From positions 434,001-498,000 of the forward strand of contig NW_026870579.1 of assembly GCF_963576545.1 (NCBI RefSeq): DNA of 64,000 nucleotides. The letters run 5' to 3'. Numbering within the stretch: the stretch's first letter is position 1; each line of letters starts with the position of its first letter. The notes below the pieces were generated by a model. That model was given only the letters and a program-made list of their open reading frames with translations. It did not search any database and was not told where the DNA came from. Positions 49,229 to 61,200 of this stretch are shown here, one piece after another. Source of the stretch: Limanda limanda (Eukaryota > Chordata > Actinopteri > Pleuronectiformes > Pleuronectidae). The position numbers and the translations under genes are program-made.

Positions 49229-52200
49229 GTGGGGGTAGAGCCTACTTGCAAGTCTCTCCGACCTTCACAAAAAAAGTTATTCAAGAATATCTCCTCAGAT
49301 TTGGGGGAATTTCGTCGGTCGACCTCTTCCGAAGGTCGTACAAGCTCGGGGATGGTACCAATCGATCCGCAGGACCCAAATTAGTCCAGATGCAACCACT
49401 TTTCAAGTCTCTCCGACCTTCACAAAAAAAGTTATTCAAGAATATCTCTTTCTCCTATGTGCTTTCATCCCTAACCCTAACCCTAACCCTTCCGAAAGTC
49501 GGAGAAGCTCAAGGATGGTACCGATCGATGCGCGCAACCCCATTTAGTGGGGGTAGAGCCTACTTGCAAGTCTCTCCGACCTTCACAAAAAAAGTTATTC
49601 AAGAATATCTCCTCAGATTTGGGGGAATTTCGTCGGTCGACCTCTTCCGAAGGTCGTACAAGCTCGGGGATGGTACCAATCGATCCGCAGGACCCAAATT
49701 AGTCCAGATGCAACCACTTTCCAAGTCTCTCCGACCTTCACAAAAAAAGTTATTCAAGAATATCTCTTTCTCCTATGTGCTTTCATCCCTAACCCTAACC
49801 CTTCCGAAAGTCGGAGAAGCTCAAGGATGGTACCGATCGATGCGCGCTACCCCATTTAGTGCGGGTAGAGCCTACTTGCAAGTCTCTCCGACCTTCACAA
49901 AAAAAGTTATTCAAGAATATCTCTTTCTCCTATGTGCTTTCATCCCTAACCCTAACCCTAACCCTTCCGAAAGTCGGAGAAGCTCAAGGATGGTACCGAT
50001 CGATGCGCGCAACCCCATTTAGTGGGGGTAGAGCCTACTTGCAAGTCTCTCCGACCTTCACAAAAAAAGTTATTCAAGAATATCTCCTCAGATTTGGGGG
50101 AATTTCGTCGGTCGACCTCTTCCGAAGGTCGTACAAGCTCGGGGATGGTACCAATCGATCCGCAGGACCCAAATTAGTCCAGATGCAACCACTTTCCAAG
50201 TCTCTCCGACCTTCACAAAAAAAGTTATTCAAGAATATCTCTTTCTCCTATGTGCTTTCATCCCTAACCCTAACCCTTCCGAAAGTCGGAGAAGCTCAAG
50301 GATGGTACCGATCGATGCGCGCTACCCCATTTAGTGGGGGTAGAGCCTACTTGCAAGTCTCTCCGACCTTCACAAAAAAAGTTATTCAAGAATATCTCTT
50401 TCTCCTATGTGCTTTCATCCCTAACCCTAACCCTAACCCTTCCGAAAGTCGGAGAAGCTCAAGGATGGTACCGATCGATGCGCGCAACCCCATTTAGTGG
50501 GGGTAGAGCCTACTTGCAAGTCTCTCCGACCTTCACAAAAAAAGTTATTCAAGAATATCTCCTCAGATTTGGGGGAATTTCGTCGGTCGACCTCTTCCGA
50601 AGGTCGTACAAGCTCGGGGATGGTACCAATCGATCCGCAGGACCCAAATTAGTCCAGATGCAACCACTTTCCAAGTCTCTCCGACCTTCACAAAAAAAGT
50701 TATTCAAGAATATCTCTTTCTCCTATGTGCTTTCATCCCTAACCCTAACCCTAACCCTTCCGAAAGTCGGAGAAGCTCAAGGATGGTACCGATCGATGCG
50801 CGCTACCCCATTTAGTGGGGGTAGAGCCTACTTGCAAGTCTCTCCGACCTTCACAAAAAAAGTTATTCAAGAATATCTCTTTCTCCTATGTGCTTTCATC
50901 CCTAACCCTAACCCTAACCCTTCCGAAAGTCGGAGAAGCTCAAGGATGGTACCGATCGATGCGCGCTACCCCATTTAGTGGGGGTAGAGCCTACTTGCAA
51001 GTCTCTCCGACCTTCACAAAAAAAGTTATTCAAGAATATCTCTTTCTCCTATGTGCTTTCATCCCTAACCCTAACCCTAACCCTTCCGAAAGTCGGAGAA
51101 GCTCAAGGATGGAACCGATCGATGCGCGCTACCCCATTTAGTGGGGGTAGAGCCTACTTGCAAGTCTCTCCGACCTTCACAAAAAAAGTTATTCAAGAAT
51201 ATCTCCTCAGATTTGGGGGAATTTCGTCGGTCGACCTCTTCCGAAGGTCGTACAAGCTCGGGGATGGTACCAATCGATCCGCAGGACCCAAATTAGTCCA
51301 GATGCAACCACTTTCCAAGTCTCTCCGACCTTCACAAAAAAAGTTATTCAAGAATATCTCTTTCTCCTATGTGCTTTCATCCCTAACCCTAACCCTTCCG
51401 AAAGTCGGAGAAGCTCAAGGATGGTACCGATCGATGCGCGCTACCCCATTTAGTGGGGGTAGAGCCTACTTGCAAGTCTCTCCGACCTTCACAAAAAAAG
51501 TTATTCAAGAATATCTCCTCAGATTTGGGGGAATTTCGTCGGTCGACCTCTTCCGAAGGTCGTACAAGCTCGGGGATGGTACCAATCGATCCGCAGGACC
51601 CAAATTAGTCCAGATGCAACCACTTTCCAAGTCTCTCCGACCTTCACAAAAAAAGTTATTCAAGAATATCTCTTTCTCCTATGTGCTTTCATCCCTAACC
51701 CTAACCCTAACCCTTCCGAAAGTCGGAGAAGCTCAAGGATGGTACCGATCGATGCGCGCAACCCCATTTAGTGGGGGTAGAGCCTACTTGCAAGTCTCTC
51801 CGACCTTCACAAAAAAAGTTATTCAAGAATATCTCCTCAGATTTGGGGGAATTTCGTCGGTCGACCTCTTCCGAAGGTCGTACAAGCTCGGGGATGGTAC
51901 CAATCGATCCGCAGGACCCAAATTAGTCCAGATGCAACCACTTTCCAAGTCTCTCCGACCTTCACAAAAAAAGTTATTCAAGAATATCTCTTTCTCCTAT
52001 GTGCTTTCATCCCTAACCCTAACCCTTCCGAAAGTCGGAGAAGCTCAAGGATGGTACCGATCGATGCGCGCTACCCCATTTAGTGGGGGTAGAGCCTACT
52101 TGCAAGTCTCTCCGACCTTCACAAAAAAAGTTATTCAAGAATATCTCTTTCTCCTATGTGCTTTCATCCCTAACCCTAACCCTAACCCTTCCGAAAGTCG

Positions 52201-55200
52201 GAGAAGCTCAAGGATGGTACCGATCGATGCGCGCAACCCCATTTAGTGGGGGTAGAGCCTACTTGCAAGTCTCTCCGACCTTCACAAAAAAAGTTATTCA
52301 AGAATATCTCCTCAGATTTGGGGGAATTTCGTCGGTCGACCTCTTCCGAAGGTCGTACAAGCTCGGGGATGGTACCAATCGATCCGCAGGACCCAAATTA
52401 GTCCAGATGCAACCACTTTCCAAGTCTCTCCGACCTTCACAAAAAAAGTTATTCAAGAATATCTCTTTCTCCTATGTGCTTTCATCCCTAACCCTAACCC
52501 TAACCCTTCCGAAAGTCGGAGAAGCTCAAGGATGGTACCGATCGATGCGCGCTACCCCATTTAGTGGGGGTAGAGCCTACTTGCAAGTCTCTCCGACCTT
52601 CACAAAAAAAGTTATTCAAGAATATCTCTTTCTCCTATGTGCTTTCATCCCTAACCCTAACCCTAACCCTTCCGAAAGTCGGAGAAGCTCAAGGATGGTA
52701 CCGATCGATGCGCGCTACCCCATTTAGTGGGGGTAGAGCCTACTTGCAAGTCTCTCCGACCTTCACAAAAAAAGTTATTCAAGAATATCTCTTTCTCCTA
52801 TGTGCTTTCATCCCTAACCCTAACCCTAACCCTTCCGAAAGTCGGAGAAGCTCAAGGATGGAACCGATCGATGCGCGCTACCCCATTTAGTGGGGGTAGA
52901 GCCTACTTGCAAGTCTCTCCGACCTTCACAAAAAAAGTTATTCAAGAATATCTCCTCAGATTTGGGGGAATTTCGTCGGTCGACCTCTTCCGAAGGTCGT
53001 ACAAGCTCGGGGATGGTACCAATCGATCCGCAGGACCCAAATTAGTCCAGATGCAACCACTTTCCAAGTCTCTCCGACCTTCACAAAAAAAGTTATTCAA
53101 GAATATCTCTTTCTCCTATGTGCTTTCATCCCTAACCCTAACCCTTCCGAAAGTCGGAGAAGCTCAAGGATGGTACCGATCGATGCGCGCTACCCCATTT
53201 AGTGGGGGTAGAGCCTACTTGCAAGTCTCTCCGACCTTCACAAAAAAAGTTATTCAAGAATATCTCCTCAGATTTGGGGGAATTTCGTCGGTCGACCTCT
53301 TCCGAAGGTCGTACAAGCTCGGGGATGGTACCAATCGATCCGCAGGACCCAAATTAGTCCAGATGCAACCACTTTCCAAGTCTCTCCGACCTTCACAAAA
53401 AAAGTTATTCAAGAATATCTCTTTCTCCTATGTGCTTTCATCCCTAACCCTAACCCTAACCCTTCCGAAAGTCGGAGAAGCTCAAGGATGGTACCGATCG
53501 ATGCGCGCAACCCCATTTAGTGGGGGTAGAGCCTACTTGCAAGTCTCTCCGACCTTCACAAAAAAAGTTATTCAAGAATATCTCCTCAGATTTGGGGGAA
53601 TTTCGTCGGTCGACCTCTTCCGAAGGTCGTACAAGCTCGGGGATGGTACCAATCGATCCGCAGGACCCAAATTAGTCCAGATGCAACCACTTTCCAAGTC
53701 TCTCCGACCTTCACAAAAAAAGTTATTCAAGAATATCTCTTTCTCCTATGTGCTTTCATCCCTAACCCTAACCCTTCCGAAAGTCGGAGAAGCTCAAGGA
53801 TGGTACCGATCGATGCGCGCTACCCCATTTAGTGGGGGTAGAGCCTACTTGCAAGTCTCTCCGACCTTCACAAAAAAAGTTATTCAAGAATATCTCTTTC
53901 TCCTATGTGCTTTCATCCCTAACCCTAACCCTTCCGAAAGTCGGAGAAGCTCAAGGATGGTACCGATCGATGCGCGCAACCCCATTTAGTGGGGGTAGAG
54001 CCTACTTGCAAGTCTCTCCAACCTTCACAAAAAAAGTTATTCAAGAATATCTCCTCAGATTTGGGGGAATTTCGTCGGTCGACCTCTTCCGAAGGTCGTA
54101 CAAGCTCGAGGATGGTACCAATCGATCCGCAGGACCCAAATTAGTCCAGATGCAACCACTTTCCAAGTCTCTCCGACCTTCACAAAAAAAGTTATTCAAG
54201 AATATCTCTTTCTCCTATGTGCTTTCATCCCTAACCCTAACCCTAACCCTTCCGAAAGTCGGAGAAGCTCAAGGATGGTACCGATCGATGCGCGCTACCC
54301 CATTTAGTGGGGGTAGAGCCTACTTGCAAGTCTCTCCGACCTTCACAAAAAAAGTTATTCAAGAATATCTCTTTCTCCTATGTGCTTTCATCCCTAACCC
54401 TAACCCTTCCGAAAGTCGGAGAAGCTCAAGGATGGTACCGATCGATGTGCGCTACCCCATTTAGTGGGGGTAGAGCCTACTTGCAAGTCTCTCCGACCTT
54501 CACAAAAAAAGTTATTCAAGAATATCTCTTTCTCCTATGTGCTTTCATCCCTAACCCTAACCCTTCCGAAAGTCGGAGAAGCTCAAGGATGGAACCGATC
54601 GATGCGCGCTACCCCATTTAGTGGGGGTAGAGCCTACTTGCAAGTCTCTCCGACCTTCACAAAAAAAGTTATTCAAGAATATCTCCTCAGATTTGGGGGA
54701 ATTTCGTCGGTCGACCTCTTCCGAAGGTCGTACAAGCTCGGGGATGGTACCAATCGATCCGCAGGACCCAAATTAGTCCAGATGCAACCACTTTCCAAGT
54801 CTCTCCGACCTTCACAAAAAAAGTTATTCAAGAATATCTCTTTCTCCTATGTGCTTTCATCCCTAACCCTAACCCTAACCCTTCCGAAAGTCGGAGAAGC
54901 TCAAGGATGGTACCGATCGATGCGCGCTACCCCATTTAGTGGGGGTAGAGCCTACTTGCAAGTCTCTCCGACCTTCACAAAAAAAGTTATTCAAGAATAT
55001 CTCTTTCTCCTATGTGCTTTCATCCCTAACCCTAACCCTAACCCTTCCGAAAGTCGTAGAAGCTCAAGGATGGTACCGATCGATGCGCGCTACCCCATTT
55101 AGTGGGGGTAGAGCCTACTTGCAAGTCTCTCTGACCTTCACAAAAAAAGTTATTCAAGAATATCTCTTTCTCCTATGTGCTTTCATCCCTAACCCTAACC

Positions 55201-55264
55201 CTAACCCTTCCAAAAGTCGGAGAAGCTCAAGGATGGTACCGATCGATGCGCGCTACCCCATTTA
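49229..55264 (+). repeat. Array block (type I again) with 1,749-bp tandem duplication
   Basis: The order is BA, BA312, A, BA312, A, BA, A, A, BA312, BA, BA312, A, BA, A, A, BA312, BA, BA312, A157, BA, A157, A157, BA, A, A. The segment A, BA, A, A, BA312, BA, BA312 (1,749 bp) spans 50334-52082 and again 52083-53831. GGAACCG occurs in the lone A before each 312-bp dimer (near 51112 and 52861). The same segment lies at 4324-6072. No TTTCGAAAG or CCAATCGATGCGC marker occurs here, unlike the flanks. Private changes: GTGCGGG at 49859, CTCTCCAACC near 54019 and CTCTCTGACC near 55131. Confidence 0.9.
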
Positions 55265-58200
55265 GTGGGGGTAGAGCCTACTTGCATGTCTCTCCGACCT
55301 TCACAAAAAAAGTTATTCAAGAATATCTCCTCAGATTTGGGGGAATTTCGTCGGTCGACCTCTTCCGAAGGTCGTACAAGCTCGGGGATGGTACCAATCG
55401 ATCCGCAGGACCCAAATTAGTCCAGATGCAACCACTTTCCAAGTCTCTCCGACCTTCACAAAAAAAGTTATTCAAGAATATCTCTTTCTCCTATGTGCTT
55501 TCATCCCTAACCCTAACCCTAACCCTTCCGAAAGTCGGAGAAGCTCAAGGATGGTACCGATCGATGCGCGCAACCCCATTTAGTGGGGGTAGAGCCTACT
55601 TGCAAGTCTCTCCGACCTTCACAAAAAAAGTTATTCAAGAATATCTCCTCAGATTTGGGGGAATTTCGTCGGTCGACCTCTTCCGAAGGTCGTACAAGCT
55701 CGGGGATGGTACCAATCGATCCGCAGGACCCAAATTAGTCCAGATGCAACCACTTTCCAAGTCTCTCCGACCTTCACAAAAAAAGTTATTCAAGAATATC
55801 TCTTTCTCCTATGTGCTTTCATCCCTAACCCTAACCCTAACCCTTCCGAAAGTCGGAGAAGCTCAAGGATGGTACCGATCGATGCGCGCTACCCCATTTA
55901 GTGGGGGTAGAGCCTACTTGCAAGTCTCTCCGACCTTCACAAAAAAAGTTATTCAAGAATATCTCTTTCTCCTATGTGCTTTCATCCCTAACCCTAACCC
56001 TAACCCTTCCGAAAGTCGGAGAAGCTCAAGGATGGTACCGATCGATGCGCGCTACCCCATTTAGTGGGGGTAGAGCCTACTTGCAAGTCTCTCCGACCTT
56101 CACAAAAAAAGTTATTCAAGAATATCTCTTTCTCCTATGTGCTTTCATCCCTAACCCTAACCCTAACCCTTCCGAAAGTCGTAGAAGCTCAAGGATGGTA
56201 CCGATCGATGCGCGCTACCCCATTTAGTGGGGGTAGAGCCTACTTGCAAGTCTCTCCGACCTTCACAAAAAAAGTTATTCAAGAATATCTCTTTCTCCTA
56301 TGTGCTTTCATCCCTAACCCTAACCCTAACCCTTCCAAAAGTCGGAGAAGCTCAAGGATGGTACCGATCGATGCGCGCTACCCCATTTAGTGGGGGTAGA
56401 GCCTACTTGCATGTCTCTCCGACCTTCACAAAAAAAGTTATTCAAGAATATCTCCTCAGATTTGGGGGAATTTCGTCGGTCGACCTCTTCCGAAGGTCGT
56501 ACAAGCTCGGGGATGGTACCAATCGATCTGCAGGACCCAAATTAGTCCAGATGCAACCACTTTCCAAGTCTCTCCGACCTTCACAAAAAAAGTTATTCAA
56601 GAATATCTCTTTCTCCTATGTGCTTTCATCCCTAACCCTAACCCTAACCCTTCCGAAAGTCGGAGAAGCTCAAGGATGGTACCGATCGATGCGCGCAACC
56701 CCATTTAGTGGGGGTAGAGCCTACTTGCAAGTCTCTCCGACCTTCACAAAAAAAGTTATTCAAGAATATCTCCTCAGATTTGGGGGAATTTCGTCGGTCG
56801 ACCTCTTCCGAAGGTCGTACAAGCTCGGGGATGGTACCAATCGATCCGCAGGACCCAAATTAGTCCAGATGCAACCACTTTCCAAGTCTCTCCGACCTTC
56901 ACAAAAAAAGTTATTCAAGAATATCTCTTTCTCCTATGTGCTTTCATCCCTAACCCTAACCCTAACCCTTCCGAAAGTCGGAGAAGCTCAAGGATGGTAC
57001 CGATCGATGCGCGCTACCCCATTTAGTGGGGGTAGAGCCTACTTGCAAGTCTCTCCGACCTTCACAAAAAAAGTTATTCAAGAATATCTCTTTCTCCTAT
57101 GTGCTTTCATCCCTAACCCTAACCCTAACCCTTCCGAAAGTCGGAGAAGCTCAAGGATGGTACCGATCGATGCGCGCAACCCCATTTAGTGGGGGTAGAG
57201 CCTACTTGCAAGTCTCTCCGACCTTCACAAAAAAAGTTATTCAAGAATATCTCCTCAGATTTGGGGGAATTTCGTCGGTCGACCTCTTCCGAAGGTCGTA
57301 CAAGCTCGGGGATGGTACCAATCGATCCGCAGGACCCAAATTAGTCCAGATGCAACCACTTTCCAAGTCTCTCCGACCTTCACAAAAAAAGTTATTCAAG
57401 AATATCTCTTTCTCCTATGTGCTTTCATCCCTAACCCTAACCCTTTCGAAAGTCGGAGAAGCTCAAGGATGGTACCGATCGATGCGTGCTACCCCATTTA
57501 GTGGGGGTAGAGCCTACTTGCAAGTCTCTCCGACCTTCACAAAAAAAGTTATTCAAGAATATCTCTTTCTCCTATGTGCTTTCATCCCTAACCCTAACCC
57601 TAACCCTTCCGAAAGTCGGAGAAGCTCAAGGATGGTACCGATCGATGCGCGCTACCCCATTTAGTGGGGGTAGAGCCTACTTGCAAGTCTCTCCGACCTT
57701 CACAAAAAAAGTTATTCAAGAATATCTCTTTCTCCTATGTGCTTTCATCCCTAACCCTAACCCTAACCCTTCCAAAAGTCGGAGAAGCTCAAGGATGGTA
57801 CCGATCGATGCGCGCTACCCCATTTAGTGGGGGTAGAGCCTACTTGCATGTCTCTCCGACCTTCACAAAAAAAGTTATTCAAGAATATCTCCTCAGATTT
57901 GGGGGAATTTCGTCGGTCGACCTCTTCCGAAGGTCGTACAAGCTCGGGGATGGTACCAATCGATCCGCAGGACCCAAATTAGTCCAGATGCAACCACTTT
58001 CCAAGTCTCTCCGACCTTCACAAAAAAAGTTATTCAAGAATATCTCTTTCTCCTATGTGCTTTCATCCCTAACCCTAACCCTAACCCTTCCGAAAGTCGG
58101 AGAAGCTCAAGGATGGTACCGATCGATGCGCGCAACCCCATTTAGTGGGGGTAGAGCCTACTTGCAAGTCTCTCCGACCTTCACAAAAAACGTTATTCAA

Positions 58201-61200
58201 GAATATCTCCTCAGATTTGGGGGAATTTCGTCGGTCGACCTCTTCCGAAGGTCGTACAAGCTCGGGGATGGTACCAATCGATCCGCAGGACCCAAATTAG
58301 TCCAGATGCAACCACTTTCCAAGTCTCTCCGACCTTCACAAAAAAAGTTATTCAAGAATATCTCTTTCTCCTATGTGCTTTCATCCCTAACCCTAACCCT
58401 TTCGAAAGTCGGAGAAGCTCAAAGATGGTACCGATCGATGCGCGCTACCCCATTTAGTGGGGGTAGAGCCTACTTGCAAGTCTCTCCGACCTTCACAAAA
58501 AAAGTTATTCAAGAATATCTCTTTCTCCTATGTGCTTTCATCCCTAACCCTAACCCTAACCCTTCCGAAAGTCGGAGAAGCTCAAGGATGGTACCAATCG
58601 ATGCGCGCTACCCCATTTAGTGGGGGTAGAGCCTACTTGCAAGTCTCTCCGACCTTCACAAAAAAAGTTATTCAAGAATATCTCTTTCTCCTATGTGCTT
58701 TCATCCCTAACCCTAACCCTAACCCTTCCGAAAGTCGGAGAAGCTCAAGGATGGTACCGATCGATGCGCGCAACCCCATTTAGTGGGGGTAGAGCCTACT
58801 TGCAAGTCTCTCCGACCTTCACAAAAAAAGTTATTCAAGAATATCTCCTCAGATTTGGGGGAATTTCGTCGGTCGACCTCTTCCGAAGGTCGTACAAGCT
58901 CGGGGATGGTACCAATCGATCCGCAGGACCCAAATTAGTCCAGATGCAACCACTTTCCAAGTCTCTCCGACCTTCACAAAAAAAGTTATTCAAGAATATC
59001 TCTTTCTCCTATGTGCTTTCATCCCTAACCCTAACCCTAACCCTTCCGAAAGTCGGAGAAGCTCAAGGATGGTACCGATCGATGCGCGCTACCCCATTTA
59101 GTGGGGGTAGAGCCTACTTGCAAGTCTCTCCGACCTTCACAAAAAAAGTTATTCAAGAATATCTCTTTCTCCTATGTGCTTTCATCCCTAACCCTAACCC
59201 TAACCCTTCCGAAAGTCGGAGAAGCTCAAGGATGGTACCGATCGATGCGCGCTACCCCATTTAGTGGGGGTAGAGCCTACTTGCAAGTCTCTCCGACCTT
59301 CACAAAAAAAGTTATTCAAGAATATCTCTTTCTCCTATGTGCTTTCATCCCTAACCCTAACCCTAACCCTTCCGAAAGTCGTAGAAGCTCAAGGATGGTA
59401 CCGATCGATGCGCGCTACCCCATTTAGTGGGGGTAGAGCCTACTTGCAAGTCTCTCCGACCTTCACAAAAAAAGTTATTCAAGAATATCTCTTTCTCCTA
59501 TGTGCTTTCATCCCTAACCCTAACCCTAACCCTTCCAAAAGTCGGAGAAGCTCAAGGATGGTACCGATCGATGCGCGCTACCCCATTTAGTGGGGGTAGA
59601 GCCTACTTGCATGTCTCTCCGACCTTCACAAAAAAAGTTATTCAAGAATATCTCCTCAGATTTGGGGGAATTTCGTCGGTCGACCTCTTCCGAAGGTCGT
59701 ACAAGCTCGGGGATGGTACCAATCGATCTGCAGGACCCAAATTAGTCCAGATGCAACCACTTTCCAAGTCTCTCCGACCTTCACAAAAAAAGTTATTCAA
59801 GAATATCTCTTTCTCCTATGTGCTTTCATCCCTAACCCTAACCCTAACCCTTCCAAAAGTCGGAGAAGCTCAAGGATGGTACCGATCGATGCGCGCTACC
59901 CCATTTAGTGGGGGTAGAGCCTACTTGCATGTCTCTCCGACCTTCACAAAAAAAGTTATTCAAGAATATCTCCTCAGATTTGGGGGAATTTCGTCGGTCG
60001 ACCTCTTCCGAAGGTCGTACAAGCTCGGGGATGGTACCAATCGATCCGCAGGACCCAAATTAGTCCAGATGCAACCACTTTCCAAGTCTCTCCGACCTTC
60101 ACAAAAAAAGTTATTCAAGAATATCTCTTTCTCCTATGTGCTTTCATCCCTAACCCTAACCCTTCCGAAAGTCGGAGAAGCTCAAGGATGGTACCGATCG
60201 ATGCGCGCAACCCCATTTAGTGGGGGTAGAGCCTACTTGCAAGTCTCTCCGACCTTCACAAAAAACGTTATTCAAGAATATCTCCTCAGATTTGGGGGAA
60301 TTTCGTCGGTCGACCTCTTCCGAAGGTCGTACAAGCTCGGGGATGGTACCAATCGATCCGCAGGACCCAAATTAGTCCAGATGCAACCACTTTCCAAGTC
60401 TCTCCGACCTTCACAAAAAAAGTTATTCAAGAATATCTCTTTCTCCTATGTGCTTTCATCCCTAACCCTAACCCTTTCGAAAGTCGGAGAAGCTCAAGGA
60501 TGGTACCGATCGATGCGCGCTACCCCATTTAGTGGGGGTAGAGCCTACTTGCAAGTCTCTCCGACCTTCACAAAAAAAGTTATTCAAGAATATCTCTTTC
60601 TCCTATGTGCTTTCATCCCTAACCCTAACCCTAACCCTTCCGAAAGTCGGAGAAGCTCAAGGATGGTACCAATCGATGCGCGCTACCCCATTTAGTGGGG
60701 GTAGAGCCTACTTGCAAGTCTCTCCGACCTTCACAAAAAAAGTTATTCAAGAATATCTCTTTCTCCTATGTGCTTTCATCCCTAACCCTAACCCTAACCC
60801 TTCCGAAAGTCGGAGAAGCTCAAGGATGGTACCGATCGATGCGCGCAACCCCATTTAGTGGGGGTAGAGCCTACTTGCAAGTCTCTCCGACCTTCACAAA
60901 AAAAGTTATTCAAGAATATCTCCTCAGATTTGGGGGAATTTCGTCGGTCGACCTCTTCCGAAGGTCGTACAAGCTCGGGGATGGTACCAATCGATCCGCA
61001 GGACCCAAATTAGTCCAGATGCAACCACTTTCCAAGTCTCTCCGACCTTCACAAAAAAAGTTATTCAAGAATATCTCTTTCTCCTATGTGCTTTCATCCC
61101 TAACCCTAACCCTAACCCTTCCGAAAGTCGGAAAAGCTCAAGGATGGTACCGATCGATGCGCGCTACCCCATTTAGTGGGGGTAGAGCCTACTTGCAAGT

